A stretch of 61,133 bases of DNA from an uncultured Clostridia bacterium (GTDB lineage Bacteria; Bacillota; Clostridia; Oscillospirales; Oscillospiraceae): NCBI GenBank assembly GCA_947383645.1, contig CANDEH010000005.1:1-61133 (forward strand). The letters are read 5' to 3'. Position 1 is the stretch's first letter. The number at the start of each line of letters is the position of its first letter. A model generated the notes under the pieces. That model was given only the letters and a program-made list of their open reading frames with translations, was not told the DNA's origin and searched no databases. Below, in pieces: positions 1-7,416 of this stretch. The translations under genes and the position numbers were made by a program.

Positions 1-207
1 TCCGAAGCTGCGCACCAAACCTACGCACCAGTCTACCGAAGCAGCGCCGCGTCCCCGGGGTTCTTAGGGGGGAGGCGTGTAAGGGCCGTGCCCCCCCACA
101 GGGGGCTAAGGCCCGCCCACGCCGGACCCCTAAGCGCGCTTTTGGGTACTTTTCCCGCGTGGGAAAAGTACCTCGCCCCGGGGGGCGAAACTCCCCGTCC
201 CCCTCCC
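1..207. repeat. Hairpin-rich intergenic DNA
   Basis: No credible gene is seen here. The stretch holds nested palindromes, for example arms GGTACTTTTCCC and GGGAAAAGTACC at 145-172 around a four-base loop, and a larger imperfect stem pairing the region near 78-95 with that near 117-133. It resembles the other modular hairpin elements of the window in style but does not carry the GCGCTCTGCGCCTC connector seen at 6.5, 13.7, 15.0 and 23.1 kb. It lies beyond the terminator of the Wood-Ljungdahl operon. Confidence 0.6.
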
Positions 208-239
208 AAAAAAGACAAAGGAGGCCCCAAAGGGCCTCC
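208..239 (-). terminator. Intrinsic terminator of the acs operon
   Basis: An 8-bp perfect GC stem (GGAGGCCC at 220-227, GGGCCTCC at 232-239, loop CAAA) is followed on the minus strand by a T-rich tract (208-219). It lies 17 bases past the acsC-acsE stop codon. Confidence 0.85.
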
Positions 240-256
240 CTCATCCTTTTGCAGCA

Positions 257-2530
257 TCAGATCTCCAGATAGGAGTCCGCGTACAGCGTATTATTCTTGA
301 ACACGTCGCAGCTCTTAATGGTCTCCATCAGCCGCAGATCACAGGGATTCACAATGGCAGAAGTGAGCCCCTGCATCATGCACATAGCCACCAGCGCACT
401 GTCCATAATGGGACGAATATGCTTGGGCATACCGTTGGAGTTGTTGGACAGACCGCCGGTGCTCTTGAGCCCCTCGTCAGCGAAGGCCTTGATGGCGTTC
501 AGCACGTCCATCTGCTTGTCCTGCATGCCCTTCACCACTAAGAACAGGGGGTCAAACCAAAGATCGTCAGACTCCATGCCCAGGGCCAAACCGCGCTCCA
601 GCATGTTGTGGCAGTGGTGCATCCGCTCGTCGTTGTCCTTGGCGATGCCGTCGGCGGAGCACAGGGCGATGACGATGGCGTCGTTGGCGGCGGCCAGGTT
701 GATGTTGTCAATACGGCTGCCGGCGTCGGCGCTGTTCACGATGGGCTTGCCGTTGGTGCGGTTGTACACCTTGATACCCGCCTCGATGGCCGCCTTGTTG
801 GCGGTATCCAGAGCCAGGGGCACATTGTTGAAGTTCTGCTGGAGCAGCTGCACCGCCCACTGCATCAGCTCGGGGCCGTTGGACTCAGCAGGCCCGATGT
901 TCACATCCAGATAGGTGGCGCCGGCGGCAATCTGCTCGGCGGCACGCTTGAGGATGGGGCCTTCGTCGTAGCTGTCCATGGCCTTGCGGATGGCGGGGGA
1001 GATGCAGTGGATCCGCTCGCCGATGATGACGAACTTCTTGCTCTCCGGGTCGTGGCCGCCGTAGGTGACCACCTTGTCCTCCAGCTTGTAGGGGCCGGTG
1101 ACCACGATGGGAGGCGCGGGAATGACCTTCTTGGGGGCGGGAGCGGCCTCGGCAGAGGCACCGGCGGCGGATCCCTTCTCCACGTAGCTCTTCTTCCACT
1201 CCTCGTCGCGCAGGTACTTCACCAGCTGCACCGCCTCGTTGGGGGCCACGATGACGCTCCAGTCGGGGAGCTTATCCTGGATCTCGCCCTTCATCACGGC
1301 CACCTTGCCGGGAATAATCAGGGCGCGGGACTTGATCTTATTGGCGATGTCGAACTCGTCCATGAACTTCTTGATGGAGGAGCTGGAGAACTTGCCGGCG
1401 GCCCAGGCGGTGAGCACGGACATGCCGGAGGCGTCGGTAATCAGCAGGTTCACGGGAACCTTGGAGCGCTCCAGCTCGCCGGAGACCAGGAAGTAGGTCA
1501 GAGCGAAGTCCACGGTGAGGCAGCAGGGGCTGTTCTCGTCGGCGCCGTTGATGGGGTAGATGCCCGGGGTGACCTTCATGGGCTTCTGGGGGTCGGTGAA
1601 GATGTTCTGACGCAGGCCGTAGAGGGGCAGGGCCTTGGCGTAGGTCATCTCAGAGCAGACTACGATGGAGCCGTACTTGCAGGTGAACAGGCTCAGAAGG
1701 GCGGCCTCCAGGTGGGCGTCGCCGCCGGCCAGATCGGCCACGTTGACGATGGAGGGGTAGCCGAAGGTGCGGTCGCCGTCCTTCAGAGCGGCCCGGCGGA
1801 TCTGCACGGCGTTGGCATAGGCGTCCTTCACGCTGGCGGTACCCACGTCCAGAATCAGGTTCTTGTTGCCCTTCCCCTCCAGCTTCTCCACCAGATCGTG
1901 GAGGGCGTCGATGCTCTCCGCCTGAACGCCCAGGAGGGCCTTGGCGCCGGTGGCGATGTCGCTCATGGCCTCATAGTTATCGGCGGTGGCGCCGCTGACG
2001 ATCATATCGCAGCCGGCGGCGGCCTCCACACCGGCCTTCATAGCCTCCACATCGGTGCAGGCGAGAACCATGGGACGGCCCAGAGCCTTTACCTTGCCCA
2101 CCAGAGCCGCGTAGTCGGCAGCGGCCTTGTCGGCGCTGTGGCGGACGTAGACCATCTCTACGTACATGCGCTCGCTGATGCGCTCGTAGTCCACCTTGGG
2201 GATGGCGGCCAGGACCTCATCCTGCTTCGCGGCGTCCATGCAGTCGCAGACCTGCACGGCGTAGAGGGTCTTGGAGACAAGGGTCTTCTCGTGGCGGCTG
2301 AGGACGGTCTCGCCGCCCAGGGCCAGCTCGCCCACCTTGTAGCTCTTCATCGGGGGCGCGGTGGCCTCGCTGAGGGTGGACAGGGCCTCGGCGGACATGT
2401 GGGGGCACTTCTCGATGGGGATGGCGCCGGAGGCCACCTTCATCGCGAAGGCCATGCAGGTGGGGTTGCCGCAGTCCTTGCAGTTGGTTTTCGGGGTCAG
2501 CTTAAAGATGTCAAGACCTTTTAATGCCAT
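257..2530 (-). CDS. Fused corrinoid iron-sulfur protein large subunit and methyl-H4folate:corrinoid methyltransferase (AcsC-AcsE)
   Basis: Wood-Ljungdahl pathway protein of 757 residues that moves the methyl group of methyltetrahydrofolate to a corrinoid cofactor and on to acetyl-CoA synthase. Residues 1-450 match the CFeSP large subunit AcsC: the N-terminus has the 4Fe-4S motif C-x2-C-x4-C-x16-C (CKDCGNPTC near residues 17-25), followed by the corrinoid-binding TIM barrel. Residues 452-480 are an Ala/Pro/Lys linker. Residues 500-757 match AcsE, with IGERI, LDVNIGPA, LDTANKAAIEAG and GLSNNSNG motifs and the usual length of about 260. In characterised acetogens these are two separate genes, so this is a genuine-looking fusion in one uninterrupted frame. 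The start has AAGGAGGG eight bases upstream, and acsD ends 14 bases before it. Last gene of the operon. Confidence 0.95.
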   Translation of the reverse strand: MALKGLDIFKLTPKTNCKDCGNPTCMAFAMKVASGAIPIEKCPHMSAEALSTLSEATAPPMKSYKVGELALGGETVLSRHEKTLVSKTLYAVQVCDCMDAAKQDEVLAAIPKVDYERISERMYVEMVYVRHSADKAAADYAALVGKVKALGRPMVLACTDVEAMKAGVEAAAGCDMIVSGATADNYEAMSDIATGAKALLGVQAESIDALHDLVEKLEGKGNKNLILDVGTASVKDAYANAVQIRRAALKDGDRTFGYPSIVNVADLAGGDAHLEAALLSLFTCKYGSIVVCSEMTYAKALPLYGLRQNIFTDPQKPMKVTPGIYPINGADENSPCCLTVDFALTYFLVSGELERSKVPVNLLITDASGMSVLTAWAAGKFSSSSIKKFMDEFDIANKIKSRALIIPGKVAVMKGEIQDKLPDWSVIVAPNEAVQLVKYLRDEEWKKSYVEKGSAAGASAEAAPAPKKVIPAPPIVVTGPYKLEDKVVTYGGHDPESKKFVIIGERIHCISPAIRKAMDSYDEGPILKRAAEQIAAGATYLDVNIGPAESNGPELMQWAVQLLQQNFNNVPLALDTANKAAIEAGIKVYNRTNGKPIVNSADAGSRIDNINLAAANDAIVIALCSADGIAKDNDERMHHCHNMLERGLALGMESDDLWFDPLFLVVKGMQDKQMDVLNAIKAFADEGLKSTGGLSNNSNGMPKHIRPIMDSALVAMCMMQGLTSAIVNPCDLRLMETIKSCDVFKNNTLYADSYLEI

Positions 2531-2544
2531 GGTTGTCGCCCTCC

Positions 2545-3483
2545 TTACATCAAAGCAGCAATGAGCTGCGCGATGGTCTTAATGGATTCGGGATGCTTGA
2601 GAATGACGGCGTCGCTGCCGTAGGCGAGACACGCGGCGGCGGTCTCCACCTCCATGTCGATGCCCCGCTCGTCCTGGTCGCCCCACTCGGGCACGTCGGA
2701 CTCGGGGGCGGTGGACTCCTTCACGCCCCAGGTCTCGCTGCCCACGGGGGTGATGATGGGCATCTGCAGCGTGTTGTCGTTCTGGCCCAGGGCGGCGGCT
2801 TTTACGCGCTCCAAAGTGGAGACAACATACTCAAAGCCATAGCCTGCGGCGGCGGATCCGATGTTCATGGCCACGTTCTTCCCGTCCACGCCCATCTGGG
2901 TGATGAGCACATTGAGCTGCTTGGCCAGGTTGATGTCCACGGCGGACTCGGCGCCCACCTTCTGCCCGTAGGCCAGGCCCGCGCCGGCGGCGATGCCCTT
3001 GTAGTTCTCCTCCTTGGCGGAGAGGACCAGGATATTCTTGCCCTGGAGGGCCTCGGAGACCTTGCTGAAGAGCTCCGCGTCCTTCTCGGCGTTCTTGCAC
3101 CCGGCGATCACCAGGGGCTTGTCAATGGCGTCGGCCACGGCCTTGGCGTCGGCCACGCACTCCTCCACGGAGCGGTTGGCGCCGTTGGGGTCGGCAGAGG
3201 CGAAGTGGACGCAGACGAAGTCCGCGTGCTCCACACCGGCGGCCTTTTTGGCCCTGTCGGCCAGGGTGGCGCAGCCGTCGTAGAAGGCGGCGAGACCGGC
3301 GGAGGGCTGCTCAGCCTCGTCGGAGATCTCGATGCCGATCTTGGGGGCGTTGGCGATGGGGGCGTCAAAGCTGTAGAGGTTGAAGACGTTCTGGCCGCCG
3401 AGAGTGACAGCCTTGTCGCCGGTACCCAGCGTCAGCTCATTGATGGACGCGCCGAATACCTGGGGCTTTTTTGCAAACGGCAT
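2545..3483 (-). CDS. acsD: Corrinoid iron-sulfur protein small subunit (AcsD/CdhD)
   Basis: Small (delta) subunit of the corrinoid/iron-sulfur protein, 312 residues, the normal family size. It forms a heterodimer with AcsC and helps bind the cobamide that carries the methyl group to acetyl-CoA synthase. The family start pattern (PQVFGASINELTLG), the GGQNVFNLYSFD segment and the MNIGSAAAGYGFEY segment near residue 210 support the call. It is directly upstream of the acsC-acsE fusion with a 14-base gap, so its partner subunit is made from the same transcript. All reading is open and no decay is seen. Confidence 0.95.
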   Translation of the reverse strand: MPFAKKPQVFGASINELTLGTGDKAVTLGGQNVFNLYSFDAPIANAPKIGIEISDEAEQPSAGLAAFYDGCATLADRAKKAAGVEHADFVCVHFASADPNGANRSVEECVADAKAVADAIDKPLVIAGCKNAEKDAELFSKVSEALQGKNILVLSAKEENYKGIAAGAGLAYGQKVGAESAVDINLAKQLNVLITQMGVDGKNVAMNIGSAAAGYGFEYVVSTLERVKAAALGQNDNTLQMPIITPVGSETWGVKESTAPESDVPEWGDQDERGIDMEVETAAACLAYGSDAVILKHPESIKTIAQLIAALM

Positions 3484-3549
3484 AGTGGTTTACTCCCTTC
3501 ATATTTTGGTGTCTATATGAAACTTTTTTGGAAAACAAGGGTTTCTCCA

Positions 3550-3581
3550 GATAGGAGATAGGAGATAGAAGATAGGAGATA
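3550..3581. repeat. GATAGGA heptamer array
   Basis: Four and a half tandem heptamers read on the plus strand as GATAGGA, GATAGGA, GATAGAA, GATAGGA, GATA. The array lies two bases past the cooC stop codon on the minus strand. The same heptamer occurs at 6206, 28533, 28642 and 43001, and a sister heptamer at 36652. Confidence 0.9.
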
Positions 3582-3583
3582 CT

Positions 3584-4354
3584 TTACAGCTTCAGCTGGT
3601 CGAAAATTTGGTGGACTGCTTTTTTCACCGGGGAGTCGTCGGGGACGGTGACGCTGGGGCGGCCCTCGGCGTCGTAGTTGTAGACGGTCTCGTCCTGGGG
3701 AACTACGCCGATGAGGTCCAGGCCGTACTTGTCGATCTCCTCCCGGACGCCGGGGTTTAACTCGCCGGCGGGAGCGCGGTTGACAATGAGCTTCACATCG
3801 CTGACACCCAAGTTCAGGTCCTTAATCATCTCCGCGATGCGGCCCACCGCCTGGACGCCCCGGCGGGAGCAGTCGCTGACCAGGAGGATGGTGTCCACCT
3901 TGGGCAGCACGCCCCGACTGATGTGCTCCAGACCCGCCTCATTGTCCACCACCACGTAGCGGTAGTTCTGGGCGTACTTGTTTACCTGGGTGCCCAAAAG
4001 GCCGTTGACGAAGCAGTAGCAGCCCTTGCCCTGGGTGCGGCCCATGACCAGCAGGTCGAAGTCGTCGGTCTCGGTGAGAGCGTCGGAGAAGCGCATCTCG
4101 GCGTAGTCGGCCTTGGTCATGCCCTTGGGGATGACCTCCTCGGAGGCCATCTCCGCACGGGTCAGGTCCTCCCGGATGTCGCCCAGGGTGTCCGCCACCT
4201 CCACGCCCAGGACCTCGTTGAGATTGCTGTTGGCGTCGGCGTCCACGGCCAGCACGGCCCCGTCCTTCCGGCTGCACAGGTACTGCACCAGCAGGCCGCA
4301 GATGGTGGTCTTGCCCACGCCGCCCTTGCCGGCGAATGCGATGGTTTTTGTCAT
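3584..4354 (-). CDS. cooC: CODH nickel-insertion ATPase CooC/AcsF
   Basis: Maturation ATPase of the MinD/ParA class that helps load nickel into carbon monoxide dehydrogenase or acetyl-CoA synthase. The deviant Walker A GKGGVGKT spans residues 9-16. A C-x-C pair (GCYCF, Cys112 and Cys114) sits where CooC proteins hold their dimer-bridging metal site. Length 256, typical. The ATG at 4354 is chosen over an upstream in-frame start at 4423 because AAGGAG precedes it and the protein then begins with the P-loop strand. It lies between metF and acsD in the same direction, which fits a role in building the acetyl-CoA synthase/CODH complex. CooC and AcsF cannot be told apart safely here. Confidence 0.93.
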   Translation of the reverse strand: MTKTIAFAGKGGVGKTTICGLLVQYLCSRKDGAVLAVDADANSNLNEVLGVEVADTLGDIREDLTRAEMASEEVIPKGMTKADYAEMRFSDALTETDDFDLLVMGRTQGKGCYCFVNGLLGTQVNKYAQNYRYVVVDNEAGLEHISRGVLPKVDTILLVSDCSRRGVQAVGRIAEMIKDLNLGVSDVKLIVNRAPAGELNPGVREEIDKYGLDLIGVVPQDETVYNYDAEGRPSVTVPDDSPVKKAVHQIFDQLKL

Positions 4355-4494
4355 AGTCAAAAGGCTCCTTTGCTGTTGCTGTCGGGCCGGTGAGGCCCGA
4401 GGGGGTTTCCCCCTAACCGCCAAAGCCTCCCCCGCGCCTTGTGGCGCGGGAGAGGGTTTGGGGTATGTAGGCGAATGCTCGGCCTTACTGCCGA

Positions 4495-5448
4495 TTAAAG
4501 ATCAACGATGCCGCTCTCCTTGACGATGCGGGCCACATCATCGTACTTATTGAGGGCGTACAGGTGGATGCCGTCGATGCCGCAGGCGCGGTACTCGTCG
4601 ATCTGCTTGATGGTGTACTCGATGCCGGCCTCCTTGAAGCTGGCCTTCTTGCCCTCGATGTCGGCGTCGAAGCAGGCGTTGTTGCCCTTGGCGTCGGTGA
4701 GGCCCACGGAGAAGGGGTTGGGGAAGATCCAGTTCTTGGAGATGATCTCGCACAGGGCGCGGGGCATGACGCAGCCGTTGCGGCTGAGGGCCATGTTGAT
4801 GGTGGCGGCCTGGTCCAGGATGGGCATGATGCCCACGTCCACGGGCATCCAGATGCCGGCGCCGCGGATGGCGTCCAGCCAGTAGCGGAACTGGTCCATA
4901 TCCCAGCACAGCTGGGTCATGATGTAGTCGGCGCCCTCGTCCTGCTTCTGCTTCAGGAAGCCGATGTCAGCCTCCAGGCTGCGGCAGGCGATGTGGCCCT
5001 CGGGGGAGCCGGCCACGGCGATGGTGAACTTGTCGCCGAACTCCTTGCGCACGAACTTCACCAGCTCGGTGGCGTAGTGCAGGTCGCCGCCGGTGCCGGT
5101 CCAGCCGAAGGGCAGGTCGCCCCGCAGGGCCAGCATGTGGTTGATGCCGTGGGCCAGGTAGTTCTCCAGCTGCTCCTTGATGCCCTCGCGGGTGTTGCCG
5201 ATGCAGGTGAAGTGGGTGACGGGGGTGCACTTGCCGTCCTTCTGGATCTTGTCCAGAACCTCCAGGTTCTTGCCCACGTTGGTGCCGCCGGCGCCGTAGG
5301 TGCAGGAGATGTAGTCGGGATTCAGGGTGTACAGCTGCTCCAGCACGCCGCCCTGGCCGCAGAGCTTCTCCATGCCCACGTCGGTCTTGGGGGGGAATAC
5401 CTCAAAGGAAAATGCGCTGCGCTCCTCGAAAATCTCGGAAACTCTCAT
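4495..5448 (-). CDS. metF: Methylenetetrahydrofolate reductase (MetF)
   Basis: Reduces 5,10-methylene-H4folate to 5-methyl-H4folate, the methyl donor used by the AcsE domain two genes downstream. 317 residues, one TIM barrel. Family motifs seen are FSFEVFPPK at the N-terminus, the TYGAGG segment, the ALRGD motif and a C-terminal HLYALNKYD. Start at 5448 has GGAGG ten bases before it. No MetV-type zinc protein gene is adjacent, so the electron donor cannot be named from this window. The 140-base gap to cooC holds a GC hairpin (about 4430-4452) without a T-run. Confidence 0.94.
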   Translation of the reverse strand: MRVSEIFEERSAFSFEVFPPKTDVGMEKLCGQGGVLEQLYTLNPDYISCTYGAGGTNVGKNLEVLDKIQKDGKCTPVTHFTCIGNTREGIKEQLENYLAHGINHMLALRGDLPFGWTGTGGDLHYATELVKFVRKEFGDKFTIAVAGSPEGHIACRSLEADIGFLKQKQDEGADYIMTQLCWDMDQFRYWLDAIRGAGIWMPVDVGIMPILDQAATINMALSRNGCVMPRALCEIISKNWIFPNPFSVGLTDAKGNNACFDADIEGKKASFKEAGIEYTIKQIDEYRACGIDGIHLYALNKYDDVARIVKESGIVDL

Positions 5449-5526
5449 GATCGTTTTACCTCCAACAAAAATTTTTGATATTCCTTAATAACGCGGGCAC
5501 CGCCCGCATGGGGTCACATCTTTGAC

Positions 5527-5673
5527 TCAGCCCTTCAGGTCCTCCTGCAGGTCCTGCTTCAGCCGCGCAATCTCCGCAAGGACCTCCTCCCGGGTATCCT
5601 TGCTCTCCGCCGCCTCCAGGGCACGGATGAGCTGTTTCAGGTAGCTCTTAAACTGTAAGTCCGTCATTCCCAT
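5527..5673 (-). CDS. Small helical protein of unknown function in acs cluster
   Basis: A 48-residue, charged, helix-forming protein beginning MGMTDLQFKSYLKQ. Amphipathic heptad-like spacing of Leu and Ala suggests a short coiled coil or helical hairpin. The ATG at 5673 is chosen because AAAGGAG lies seven bases upstream; an upstream in-frame start at 5712 has no such site. It sits between the 74-residue protein gene and metF in the same direction. I do not recognise a characterised family, but length, ribosome site and location argue that it is translated. Confidence 0.7.
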   Translation of the reverse strand: MGMTDLQFKSYLKQLIRALEAAESKDTREEVLAEIARLKQDLQEDLKG

Positions 5674-5730
5674 AAAGAGCACTCCTTTCTTGCAGGTTGT
5701 CCCCAAAAACATCTTTTCTGTCCTCGCGCC

Positions 5731-5955
5731 TCATAAGGGCGTGAAGCTGTACCGCTTCAGGAGACCGGCGGTGTTGGTGTGGTAGGCCACGGCGCCGCCG
5801 GAGAGCTCCTCCTTCTCAATCTCCGCCCGGGGCTCCAGGGCGCGGACGTAGGCGTCGGTGTCCTCCACGGAGACCTCCTCGAAGGACACGTCCCGCATCT
5901 GGTTGTTGCTGCACTGGTTGAAAATCTCGCAGCACATCTCATACTCCCGCATCAT
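5731..5955 (-). CDS. Small acidic protein of unknown function next to cooT
   Basis: A 74-residue acidic protein beginning MMREYEMCCEIFNQCSN, with three cysteines in the first 15 residues (CC and C) followed by Asn/Gln and a Glu-rich middle. No family recognised. The ATG at 5955 has GAGGAGGG upstream and follows the cooT stop by 14 bases, so the two are probably translated from one message. Cysteine spacing and the neighbourhood of CooT, CooC and the His-rich protein make metal handling possible, but that is inference only. Confidence 0.7.
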   Translation of the reverse strand: MMREYEMCCEIFNQCSNNQMRDVSFEEVSVEDTDAYVRALEPRAEIEKEELSGGAVAYHTNTAGLLKRYSFTPL

Positions 5956-5969
5956 CGTCCGTCCCTCCT

Positions 5970-6158
5970 CTACGCCGCAGAGAAGATCACCACGCCGGCG
6001 GTGAGGTCGGCGGAGAGGAGCTTCCCCTCCACTTTTGTCACCAGGCCCATCACGTCGGTAAAGGTCAGGGTATCCCCCTCCACCTCGATCTGGGCCACAA
6101 ACTTGGCGCAGACATTCTCCTCCGCCTTGGCGTTGCGGTATACGGTAGAAAGACACAT
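5970..6158 (-). CDS. cooT: CooT-family nickel-binding protein
   Basis: A 62-residue SH3-like barrel protein beginning MCLSTVYRN, the CooT signature. In characterised CooT the N-terminal Cys2 binds nickel for CODH maturation, and Cys2 is present. VEGDTLTFTDVMGLVTKVEGKLLSADL matches the conserved body (quoted in parts: VEGDTL, DVMG, VEGKLL). The start has AAGGAG upstream. It leads the compact part of the maturation and acs genes that runs leftward. Confidence 0.93.
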   Translation of the reverse strand: MCLSTVYRNAKAEENVCAKFVAQIEVEGDTLTFTDVMGLVTKVEGKLLSADLTAGVVIFSAA

Positions 6159-6205
6159 GGGTGGTTCTCTCCTTACAATATTAGATTTCCGGGGACCCTT
6201 TTTGA

Positions 6206-6233
6206 GATAGGAGTTAGGAGATAGGAGATAGGA
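6206..6233. repeat. GATAGGA heptamer array with adjacent hairpin
   Basis: Four heptamers (GATAGGA, GTTAGGA, GATAGGA, GATAGGA) followed by TTTCGGTGTC and a small hairpin (GTCGCC / GGCGAC) ending near ACGATTTGAATT. The same junction, heptamers plus TTTCGGTGTC plus hairpin plus ACGATTTAAATT, recurs at 28533-28587, so this is a defined element and not chance low complexity. Confidence 0.85.
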
Positions 6234-6324
6234 GTTTCGGTGTCGCCTGACGGCGACGATTTGAATTCCCGCCAGGGAAAGAGGAGCTTCCTGTTCTTTT
6301 GTGAATTCTTTCCCTTCACTGCCC

Positions 6325-6563
6325 CCAACCCCCGCCGATTTTGCGGCCTCAGCCGCAAAGAGCCCCTCGGGAGAGTTTCGCGTCCGCAGACGCGAAAAAA
6401 GCTAAAATCATTTTTGCCGGAAACCGCGTTTTCGGCAAAAATACTTCTCGCGGAGCGAGCGTCGAGCCTCTGATTTCCCCCGCAGGGGGAAATCAGAGGG
6501 GAGGCGCAGAGCGCAGCGCAAGCCCCTCGATTGAAAGCCCGGCGAAGCGGGTTTCAATCGAAC
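6325..6563 (-). repeat. Modular hairpin element, family A (reverse copy)
   Basis: Reading on the minus strand, an ordered series is seen: a hairpin with core CCCGCTTCGCCGGG and arms GATTGAAA/TTTCAATC; connector GCGCTGCGCTCTGCGCCTC; a variable palindrome (arms CCTCTGATTTCCCCC and its complement, 6467-6499); connector GACGCTCGCTCCGCG; a TTTTTGCCG hairpin; a TTTCGCGTC/GACGCGAAA hairpin; connector CCCGAGGGGCTCT; a TTGCGGC/GCCGCAA hairpin; and TCGGCGGGGGTTGGGG. Modules and order match copies at 13.6 and 15.0 kb, but the arms differ and remain complementary. There is no gene between 6159 and 6563. Confidence 0.85.
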
Positions 6564-6893
6564 TCATTTGAGCAAAGCGACAGCTTTGCTCAAATGAGAA
6601 TTTGCCTCCTCGAAGGCCTCTACGGCGTGGAGAAGCTGGTGCTGGGCCTCGCCGGTGAGGGAGGCGGCCATCTCCTTGAGTTCCGCGCAGTGGTGGACGT
6701 TGTGGTCAAGCATATAGGTCAGCACCGCCAGAGTCCGATCCGCCCCCTCCGGCAGGTCGTGGCCGTGGTCGTGGGTGTGGGGATGGTCATGAGGACCGTG
6801 GTCGTGGTCATGGTCGTGAGGGTGCGTATGGGTGTGGGTGTGCTCCACGCCGTCGTGGCTGTGGGTATGGGTGTGCTCGTGGCTGTGTTCCAT
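6564..6893 (-). CDS. Histidine-rich (CooJ-like) putative nickel-binding protein
   Basis: A 109-residue protein whose first 55 residues are dominated by His with Thr, Asp and Pro (repeated HTH, HDHDHDH and HDHPHTH blocks), followed by a helical C-terminal half with LTYMLDHNVHHCAELKEMA. Such histidine stretches bind nickel in CODH and hydrogenase accessory proteins such as CooJ and HypB. The ATG at 6893 has AGGAG eight bases upstream; the longer frame from 6929 lacks this. A good promoter (6956-6984) lies just upstream, so this may be the first gene of the cluster, with a 405-base hairpin region before cooT. No homology to CooJ beyond composition can be claimed. Confidence 0.8.
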   Translation of the reverse strand: MEHSHEHTHTHSHDGVEHTHTHTHPHDHDHDHGPHDHPHTHDHGHDLPEGADRTLAVLTYMLDHNVHHCAELKEMAASLTGEAQHQLLHAVEAFEEANSHLSKAVALLK

Positions 6894-6932
6894 GGTAATC
6901 GCTCCTATCTGAGGGCATATCGGGCCCACATT

Positions 6933-6960
6933 TTGACATAATTTTAACTAATACTACTAT
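6933..6960 (+). promoter_or_regulatory. Possible plus-strand sigma-A promoter
   Basis: TTGACA (6933-6938), 16-base spacer, TACTAT (6955-6960). It faces the exporter genes but would give a leader of about 450 bases. It overlaps the opposite promoter at 6956-6984. Confidence 0.5.
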
Positions 6961-6984
6961 ACCCCAAATTCCCGGACTTTGCAA
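6956..6984 (-). promoter_or_regulatory. Sigma-A promoter of the His-rich/acs cluster
   Basis: On the minus strand TTGCAA, 17-base spacer, TATAGT, giving a start near 6949 and a leader of about 55 bases to the His-rich gene. From here to 7416 no gene is supported on either strand; the rest of that 430-base gap shows no clear structure. Confidence 0.65.
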
Positions 6985-7416
6985 GCAGAAAAAGCAGGTC
7001 CGCCGCAGAAAAACACCCGCCGATTTTGTACAAAGGCACGAAAGGGTCGAGACCCTCCTATAGCTTACCCTGCCGGAGGAAAAAAATCAAGGATGGATCG
7101 GAACATTTTTCTCCTTTGCTGCGTCTCTACTATAGGGCAGCAGGAGGACAGTGCGTCACGGCGGAACGGCGGGCCCTCCCCGGACCGAAGACAGTTTTGC
7201 GCTCGTTTCGTTGCTTTTTTCTGCTACATATAGAGAATGGCGGCGGCCTCTGTTCCGGGGCGGCGCATAAGGCGCGTAAATTGTAACCGGGATTGTAACT
7301 CTTTTGTAGTTGACGTAACTGCCAAACTGTATTGCTATCGGTCATACAGTGCGCGGCGCGGGCGGCGGAGCCGGGCCCGTGAAATTCCAATCGGTTTGGA
7401 AAGGAAGTACATAGAC

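Noticed and set aside
608..2524. A 638-codon plus-strand frame opposite acsC-acsE
   Set aside because: Low-complexity Gly/Val/His-rich shadow of the real fusion gene; no ribosome site or motif.
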